Positions 59,138 through 64,000 of a stretch of DNA of 64,000 nt are shown piece by piece. The translations under genes and the position numbers were made by a program. Source of the stretch: Streptomyces sp. I05A-00742 (lineage in GTDB: Bacteria; Actinomycetota; Actinomycetes; Streptomycetales; Streptomycetaceae); assembly GCF_013055795.1 (NCBI RefSeq), contig NZ_JABETO010000024.1:37201-101200 (forward strand). Reading direction: 5' to 3'. The notes beneath the pieces are model-generated. The model worked only from the letters and a program-made list of their open reading frames with translations, had not been told where the DNA came from and ran no database searches. Each line of letters opens with the position of its first letter. The first letter of the stretch is position 1.

Positions 59138-59766
59138 GCACCGCCGTCGCCCTGGACTGGGCCTCCCTGGTCACCGAGGCCGCGGAGCGGTCCACCGCGT
59201 TCCTCGCGGAGCACGCGGCCGACGCGGACTGGTCCCGGCCCGCCGGACGGCTGGAGTGGTCCTGCCACGGGACGCTGGACCACCTGGCCCTCGGGCTCGT
59301 CGGCTACGCCGGACTGCTCACCGCCAAGCCGCAGGACCGTTACATCACCCTGTTCGCCTCGCTCGACCCGCACGCTCCGGTCTCAGCGCGGCTGGAGGGC
59401 GTCCGCATCGCGGCGTCGCTCCTCGCCGCCACCGTCCGCTCCGCCGCTCCGGACGACCGGGCCTGGCATCCGTGGGGCCACTCCGACGGGCCCGGGTTCG
59501 CGGCCATGGGCGTGGTGGAGACCGTCGTCCACACCCATGACATCGCCACCGGGCTCGGACTCGGCTGGACCCCGCCGGACGGGCTCGCCGGCCCCGCCCT
59601 CGACCGGCTGTTCCCCGACGTCCCGCCCGGGGACGCCGCCTCCGCGCCCGGCCGGACCCTGCTGCTGAGCACCGGACGGATCGCGCGGCCCGGGGAGGGC
59701 CACCGCACCGGCTGGCAGTGGGACGGCACCGTCCGCCGGGCCGGGGGCGTCCGGGGCCACGACTGA
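59134..59766 (+). CDS. DinB/maleylpyruvate-isomerase-like protein
   Basis: 210 residues. The DinB/MDMPI-like helical bundle is suggested by WSCHGTLDHLALGLVGYAG and VVETVVHTHDIATGLG, with His residues at the metal positions (GTLDHLA, HTHD). Mycothiol-dependent enzymes of this group are common in actinobacteria. Its last 384 bp overlap the convergent rhomboid-like gene; both reading frames look real, so one 3' end may have drifted. Confidence 0.7.
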   Translation: MSTAVALDWASLVTEAAERSTAFLAEHAADADWSRPAGRLEWSCHGTLDHLALGLVGYAGLLTAKPQDRYITLFASLDPHAPVSARLEGVRIAASLLAATVRSAAPDDRAWHPWGHSDGPGFAAMGVVETVVHTHDIATGLGLGWTPPDGLAGPALDRLFPDVPPGDAASAPGRTLLLSTGRIARPGEGHRTGWQWDGTVRRAGGVRGHD

Positions 59767-60546
59767 GCCGGAGGCACCCGGGGTCACGACCGAGCCGGAA
59801 GCATCCGGAGCCACAACCGGCACAGGCACGTCCGCCCGCGCCCCGCCCCGGACGTCCCCCCGCAGCAGGACCCGGCAGGCGACCCCGGCCAGCAGCGCGA
59901 TCGGATGGCCCCAGCTGGCCAGTGGGTCGGCGAGCTCGATCAGGTCCTGGGCGCACATCAGGGAGGCGGCACCGAGCAGCCCCCACTTCCAGGGCGGGCT
60001 CTGAAGACTCGCCAGCGCCCCGAGGCAGGCCATCAAACCGAAGCTGATGCCGTAGTCGAGCCGGTGCAGCGAGCCGGCCGGCAGCCGTCCCGCGGCGACG
60101 GCCCCGGCCACCGGCAACTCCGTCGCCAGGGTGGCCAGCACATGGCCGAGCAGGAAGACACCGGCCGTGCGCAGCCCGCCAACCCGCCGCTCCAGGGCGC
60201 CGAGCACCGGGGCGAACGCCCACCCGAAGAACGACCAGAGCCCGCCCGCGACCCAGAGGGCGCTGGCGAACAGGACGACCAGCGGCCGGTCGGCCAGGTG
60301 CGCGGCGTCGGTGCTGGAGTCGCGGAGCAGCTGGTTGACGGTGGCCTCGTCGCCGAACTCGGCGTAGACGGCGGTGGCGAGCAGGACGAGGCCGTAGCAG
60401 AGGGTGAAGGGGGTGGCCCGGGGCGTCGGGACGAGCTGTCTCAGCGCGCCGAGCCGCGGTCTCCGGGGACGGGCCGGCCGGGGCTCCTCGGCGGTGCTGT
60501 CGGCCGGCGCGGTCGTGCTCGCGTCGGCGGGGTCAGCAGCGGTCAC
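59383..60546 (-). CDS. Rhomboid-like membrane protein
   Basis: 387 residues as read. About six TM segments in the middle (residues 45-250): FTLCYGLVLLATAVYAEFG, LVVLFASALWVAGG, GVFLLGHVLATLATELPV, LDYGISFGLMACLGALAS. The rhomboid Gly-x-Ser and His dyad are not clearly present (GISFG, WGHPIAL), so it is rhomboid-like rather than a proven protease. The C-terminal about 130 residues are low complexity and overlap the convergent gene at 59134-59766. The GTG at 60544-60546 has GGAGAGGGG upstream. Confidence 0.65.
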   Translation of the reverse strand: MTAADPADASTTAPADSTAEEPRPARPRRPRLGALRQLVPTPRATPFTLCYGLVLLATAVYAEFGDEATVNQLLRDSSTDAAHLADRPLVVLFASALWVAGGLWSFFGWAFAPVLGALERRVGGLRTAGVFLLGHVLATLATELPVAGAVAAGRLPAGSLHRLDYGISFGLMACLGALASLQSPPWKWGLLGAASLMCAQDLIELADPLASWGHPIALLAGVACRVLLRGDVRGGARADVPVPVVAPDASGSVVTPGASGSVVAPDAPGPADGAVPLPAGAVALPGPRDPSGAQQQGPAGRGGGVPGRDVGEQPVEGGAGEPVRRGPAESEPGGDVMGVDDGLHHAHGREPGPVGVAPRMPGPVVRSGGADGGGEERRRDADALQPR

Positions 60547-60738
60547 TCGGCCGGGCCCCTCTCCCTGGACGTCCTCGGGTTCTCCGGACGGCCCGCCCCG
60601 GGGCGGACCGCGCAGTACGAACAGTACGGGCCTGCACCGGCCGGGGAAGCGTCCTCGGGCCGTGAACAAGACCACGCCCGTCAACCTCATAACCTTCGGA
60701 TGCGTCCGTCGAACATCATCGGTCTCCGGAGGTCCCCT

Positions 60739-61488
60739 GTGTCCGTCCCGTATGTCCCGAACGATCCCGCGATCACGCTCGACCGCCGCGACGGCCCGTA
60801 CGGGGAGGTGGTGCTGCGGCGGCGCGGCGACGCCCCGCCGGTCTACGAGATCATCGCCAACGGCTGCTTCCTGATGGACACCTCGGACGGCCGTTCCGAG
60901 CGGCTGCTGGTGGAGGCGGCGCTCGCGGCGCTGCCCGCCGGGCGGCCGGAGCCCTCGGTGCTCATCGGCGGGCTGGGCGTGGGCTTCTCCCTGGCGCACG
61001 CGGCGGCCGAGCCGCGCTGGGGGCGGATCACCGTGGTGGAGCGGGAGCCCGCGGTCGTCGACTGGCACCGGACGGGACCGCTGTCCGCCGTCTCCGCGGC
61101 GGCGCTGGCCGACCCCCGCGTCCGGATCGCCGAGGCGGATCTCCTCGCGTTCCTGCGGACCGGGTCCGACGGGTCCGACGAGTCCTTCGGTCCGGCCCCC
61201 GACCACTTCACCCCACCCCCGCACTACGACGCGATCTGCCTCGACATCGACAACGGCCCCGACTGGACCGTCACGGAGGACAACAAGGGCCTCTACTCCC
61301 CCGCCGGCCTCGCCTCCTGCCGGGCGCGGCTGCGGCCCGGCGGAGTGCTCGCCGTGTGGTCCGCACAACCGTCCGAGCGGTTCGAGGACGCCCTCCGGAA
61401 TGCCGGGTTCGCCGGGGTAACCACCGAAGAGATCACCGTTGCCCGAGGCGTCCCCGACGTGGTCCACCTCGCCGTCCTCGCCGCGTAG
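60739..61488 (+). CDS. Spermidine-synthase-like protein
   Basis: 249 residues. EIIANGCFLMDTSDGRSE, SAM/dcSAM-binding VLIGGLGVGFSL, VVEREPAVVDWH, RIAEADLLAFL, and DAICLDIDNGPDW. This is the actinobacterial polyamine-synthase-like methyltransferase fold without the aminopropyltransferase partner. The GTG at 60739 follows CCGGAGG. Exact activity unknown. Confidence 0.82.
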   Translation: MSVPYVPNDPAITLDRRDGPYGEVVLRRRGDAPPVYEIIANGCFLMDTSDGRSERLLVEAALAALPAGRPEPSVLIGGLGVGFSLAHAAAEPRWGRITVVEREPAVVDWHRTGPLSAVSAAALADPRVRIAEADLLAFLRTGSDGSDESFGPAPDHFTPPPHYDAICLDIDNGPDWTVTEDNKGLYSPAGLASCRARLRPGGVLAVWSAQPSERFEDALRNAGFAGVTTEEITVARGVPDVVHLAVLAA

Positions 61489-61578
61489 CCGTCCCCCGCC
61501 ACCTGCCCGTACCCTGCTTGCCACAGTGGGAGGACCGGCACGGGAAGACGCTGGGGACGACGGCTAGGGGCGGGGCGT

Positions 61579-62316
61579 ATGGAGCAGACACACACGGGCC
61601 CGAGCGGCGCCGCAGCCTCCGCCGGGGCGCAGCGGCGGGTACTGATCGTCGAGGACGACCGGACCATCGCCGACGCCATCGCGGCACGGCTGCGGGCCGA
61701 GGGTTTTCAGGTGCGGACGGCGGGCGACGGGCCCGCGGCCGTGGACACCACCGAGGCGTGGCAACCGGACCTGCTGGTGCTGGACGTGATGCTGCCGGGC
61801 TACGACGGCCTGGAGGTGTGCCGGCGGGTACAGGCCCGCCGTCCGGTGCCGGTGCTGATGCTCACCGCGCGCGACGACGAGACCGACATGCTGGTCGGGC
61901 TGGGCGTCGGCGCGGACGACTACATGACCAAGCCGTTCTCCATGCGGGAGCTGGCGGCCCGGGTGCACGTCCTGCTGAGACGGGTGGAGCGGGCGACGCT
62001 GGCCGCGCACACCCCGCGCAGCGGGATCCTGCGCCTGGGCGAGCTGGAGATCGACCACGCGCAGCGCCGGGTGCGGGTGCGCGGCGCGGACGTGCACCTG
62101 ACGCCGACCGAGTTCGACCTGCTGGTCTGTCTGGCGAACACGCCGCGCGCCGTGCTCTCCCGGGAGCAGCTGCTGGCCGAGGTCTGGGACTGGGCGGACG
62201 CCTCCGGCACCCGGACCGTCGACAGTCACATCAAGGCCCTGCGCCGCAAGATCGGGGCGGAGCGGATCCGGACGGTGCACGGTGTGGGGTACGCGCTGGA
62301 GACGCCGGCCGCATGA
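61579..62316 (+). CDS. OmpR-family response regulator
   Basis: 245 residues. Receiver domain with acidic pair LIVEDDRTI, phosphoacceptor Asp in LLVLDVMLPGYD, and Lys in DDYMTKPFSMRE. The winged-helix output domain has LTPTEFDLLVCLA, LSREQLLAEVW and VDSHIKALRRKIG. The ATG at 61579 is taken. A 25-bp gap to the sensor kinase indicates one operon. Confidence 0.94.
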   Translation: MEQTHTGPSGAAASAGAQRRVLIVEDDRTIADAIAARLRAEGFQVRTAGDGPAAVDTTEAWQPDLLVLDVMLPGYDGLEVCRRVQARRPVPVLMLTARDDETDMLVGLGVGADDYMTKPFSMRELAARVHVLLRRVERATLAAHTPRSGILRLGELEIDHAQRRVRVRGADVHLTPTEFDLLVCLANTPRAVLSREQLLAEVWDWADASGTRTVDSHIKALRRKIGAERIRTVHGVGYALETPAA

Positions 62317-62341
62317 GCCGCACGAGAGGCGCGGACGCGAG

Positions 62342-63427
62342 ATGACCGGCTGTCCACCGCCGGGTCTGCTGAGCCGGGTCTGGGCGGCGCTGCGTCCGCT
62401 GGATCCGTACCGTTCGGTCAAGGCCGCCCTGGGGTGGCTGGTGGTCGGTTCGGTGGTGATCACGACGTTCCTGGTCTTCGTCGCGTTCCAGTCGGCGACC
62501 GGGCTGCGGGTGATCACCGTCTTCTCGATCATCGCCTCTCTGCTGATCACCCAGTTCGTGGCGCACGGGCTGACGGCGCCGCTGGACGAGATGACCGAGG
62601 TCACCCGGGCGATGGCGCACGGTGACTACACCCGGCGGGTGCGGGACGGGCGGCGGGACGAGTTCGGCGACCTGGCCCATGCCTTCAACAGGATGGCGGC
62701 CGACCTGGAGGCGGTGGACACCCACCGCAAGGAGCTGGTCGCCAATGTCTCCCACGAGCTGCGGACCCCCATCGCGGGGCTGCGGGCGGTGCTGGAGAAC
62801 GTGGTGGACGGCGTCTCGGCCGCCGATCCGGAGACCATGCGGGCCGCGCTCCAGCAGACGGAACGGCTGGGGCGGCTGGTGGAGCAGTTACTCGACCTGT
62901 CCCGGCTGGACAACGGGGTGGTGCCGCTGCACGCGCGCGGCTTCGAGGTGTGGCCGTACCTGGCCCAGGTGCTCAAGGAGACGAGCATCGCCTGCGGCAC
63001 CGGCTCGTCCCCCCGGTCCCGCAAGGACGTGCACCTGCACCTCGACGTCTCGCCGCCCGAGCTGACGGCCCACGCGGACGCCGAGCGGCTGCACCAGGTG
63101 GTGGCCAACCTGGTGGAGAACGCCGTCCGGCACAGCCCCCCGCACGGCCGGGTGACCGTCCGGGCGCGGCGCGGCGAGGGCCCGCAGTCGCTGGCCCTGG
63201 AGGTCCTGGACGAGGGCCCCGGCATCCCCCCGGCGGAGCGCCACCGGGTCTTCGAGCGGTTCAACCGGGGCGGCTCGGGGCAGCACGGGCCGGGCAGCGA
63301 CGGTGGTACGGGGCTGGGGCTCGCCATCGCCCGCTGGGCGGTCGACCTGCACGGCGGCAGCATCGGCGTGGCCGAATCGTCCCGGGGCTGCCGGATCCGG
63401 GTCACTCTTCCAGGACGAGCCCCTTGA
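62342..63427 (+). CDS. Sensor histidine kinase with a TTA codon
   Basis: 361 residues. Two TM segments near the N-terminus (about 30-70), HAMP (HGLTAPLDEMTEVTRAM), HisKA with H-box VANVSHELRTPIAGL, and HATPase_c with LVENAVRHSP, DEGPGIPPAE and GTGLGLAIARW. Leu183 (62888-62890) is TTA, so kinase translation should be bldA-limited while the upstream regulator has none. There is almost no extracytoplasmic loop, so sensing may be in or near the membrane. Confidence 0.93.
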   Translation: MTGCPPPGLLSRVWAALRPLDPYRSVKAALGWLVVGSVVITTFLVFVAFQSATGLRVITVFSIIASLLITQFVAHGLTAPLDEMTEVTRAMAHGDYTRRVRDGRRDEFGDLAHAFNRMAADLEAVDTHRKELVANVSHELRTPIAGLRAVLENVVDGVSAADPETMRAALQQTERLGRLVEQLLDLSRLDNGVVPLHARGFEVWPYLAQVLKETSIACGTGSSPRSRKDVHLHLDVSPPELTAHADAERLHQVVANLVENAVRHSPPHGRVTVRARRGEGPQSLALEVLDEGPGIPPAERHRVFERFNRGGSGQHGPGSDGGTGLGLAIARWAVDLHGGSIGVAESSRGCRIRVTLPGRAP

Positions 63428-63698
63428 TCGGAGTTGACGTAGGGTCGATGACGGAAGCACACGTTCATCCGGATGTGGGGCACGATTCCGCGTACCCATG
63501 GAGGGGCCGAAGACGCGGAGGAGACGCCGCCGGGGGCAAAACCCCGGGTGTTTCCCGCCAAGTCATGCCCTGAAACACAGGAGCAAGTGTGACTTGCGCG
63601 ACGACTGGCCTCGGTGGCCTGCATCAGGGCGGCGGACAGGCGTAGCCTTTATTTCCGCTGTCCACCACCTTAGGAAGCGGAAGAGGGCGGTTGCCGCC

Positions 63699-64000
63699 GT
63701 GTCGCCACAGTCCCCGAACACCTCGAGCACTTCGACCGACCAAGACGGGCAGGGCAAGAGCCCTGCTGATGTGTTCGGTCCCAATGAGTGGCTCGTCGAC
63801 GAGATCTACCAGCAGTACCTCCAGGACCCGAACTCGGTCGACCGAGCCTGGTGGGACTTCTTCGCCGACTACAAGCCCGGCAAGGATGCGAGCTCTGCCG
63901 CCGCGGAGCGGGGCGTGACCGGGGGCACGGCACCCGCCGCCCCGGCCGCCGCGCCCCAGCCGCCCGCGGCTCCCGCCGCGGCCCCGCCGGCGCCGGTGGC
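63699..64000 (+). CDS. kgd: Multifunctional 2-oxoglutarate metabolism enzyme (Kgd), N-terminal part
   Basis: About 100 residues before the window ends. After a Ser/Thr-rich start, FGPNEWLVDEIYQQYLQDPNSV and RAWWDFFADYKPG are the signature N-terminus of actinobacterial Kgd/SucA fusion proteins, followed by an Ala/Pro linker to the E2-like part. The GTG at 63699 follows GAAGAGGGCGG. It feeds the TCA cycle from 2-oxoglutarate. The 270-bp upstream gap holds only promoter-like AT-rich bits (around 63646-63672). Confidence 0.92.
   Translation, partial: MSPQSPNTSSTSTDQDGQGKSPADVFGPNEWLVDEIYQQYLQDPNSVDRAWWDFFADYKPGKDASSAAAERGVTGGTAPAAPAAAPQPPAAPAAAPPAPV

Noticed and set aside
59905..60738. Long in-frame upstream extension of the spermidine-synthase-like gene
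   Set aside because: It is the antisense shadow of the rhomboid-like gene; the GTG at 60739 has a ribosome site and homology begins there.

Overview
The window is high-GC (about 72-74%) actinobacterial chromosome, almost certainly Streptomyces or a close relative. Evidence: codon use, a SARP activator, a conservon (cvnABCD), four TTA (bldA-type) codons, Streptomyces-only small families (DUF6247-, DUF6255- and DUF7848-like) and a 2-oxoglutarate dehydrogenase/decarboxylase of actinobacterial type at the right edge. All family names below come from reading translations and motifs; no database search was run.

Region 1 (1-19.9 kb) is a type II polyketide cluster whose left end is cut off. It holds a malonyl-CoA supply carboxylase (partial), KS-alpha, KS-beta/CLF, ACP, an ActIII-like ketoreductase, two didomain aromatase/cyclases, an ActIV-like MBL-fold enzyme, two further SDRs and an NmrA-like reductase, a flavin reductase plus luciferase-type monooxygenase, an FAD aromatic hydroxylase, three paralogous SnoaL-like (NTF2-fold) proteins, two paralogous ABM-type monooxygenases, a SARP and a DHA2 exporter. 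I see no starter-unit KSIII/AT, glycosyltransferase, methyltransferase or P450, so an acetate-primed, KR-reduced, heavily oxidised aromatic polyketide is inferred. Seven promoters share one layout: two heptamers 11 bp apart (TCGAG-like), then exactly 8 bp, then a CAGNNT-like -10. This defines a probable SARP regulon covering every biosynthetic operon. The SARP has a TTA codon, and an 18-codon TTA-containing leader ORF is coupled by GTGA overlap to the exporter, which suggests two separate points of bldA control.

Region 2 (20-43.6 kb) is ordinary chromosome: tRNA-Arg(ACG), a polysaccharide deacetylase, two divergent di-iron proteins with a TetR regulator, an XRE/phosphotransferase pair sharing a palindromic operator, a conservon followed by a styrene-monooxygenase-like flavoprotein, a PP2C-like protein, a secreted beta-propeller protein, MarR, a GH25 muramidase, a secreted M4 metalloprotease with a propeller tail, a MerR/oxidoreductase pair with a textbook MerR promoter, LysE, a lamin-tail protein and a GntR regulator.

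Region 3 (43.7-50.6 kb) is an accessory segment of lower GC flanked by imperfect 104-bp direct repeats. It has a frameshifted radical SAM gene in a RiPP-like operon, an XRE/HD-domain pair, a tiny two-helix membrane protein, and an unusual protein joining two HTH-like domains to a single FtsK/EccC-like ATPase domain.

Region 4 (50.6-64 kb) is housekeeping and regulatory: aldo/keto reductase, methyltransferase, Uma2 remnant with DUF6247, MBL hydrolase, Lon protease carrying an in-frame palindromic repeat, GlxA-type regulator with a divergent oxidoreductase, a rhomboid-like protein, a spermidine-synthase-like protein, a two-component system (kinase with a TTA codon) and the start of kgd. A dispersed 3'-end repeat with compensated hairpins occurs at 25.4, 27.6 and 56.9 kb and supplies the C-termini of three genes.
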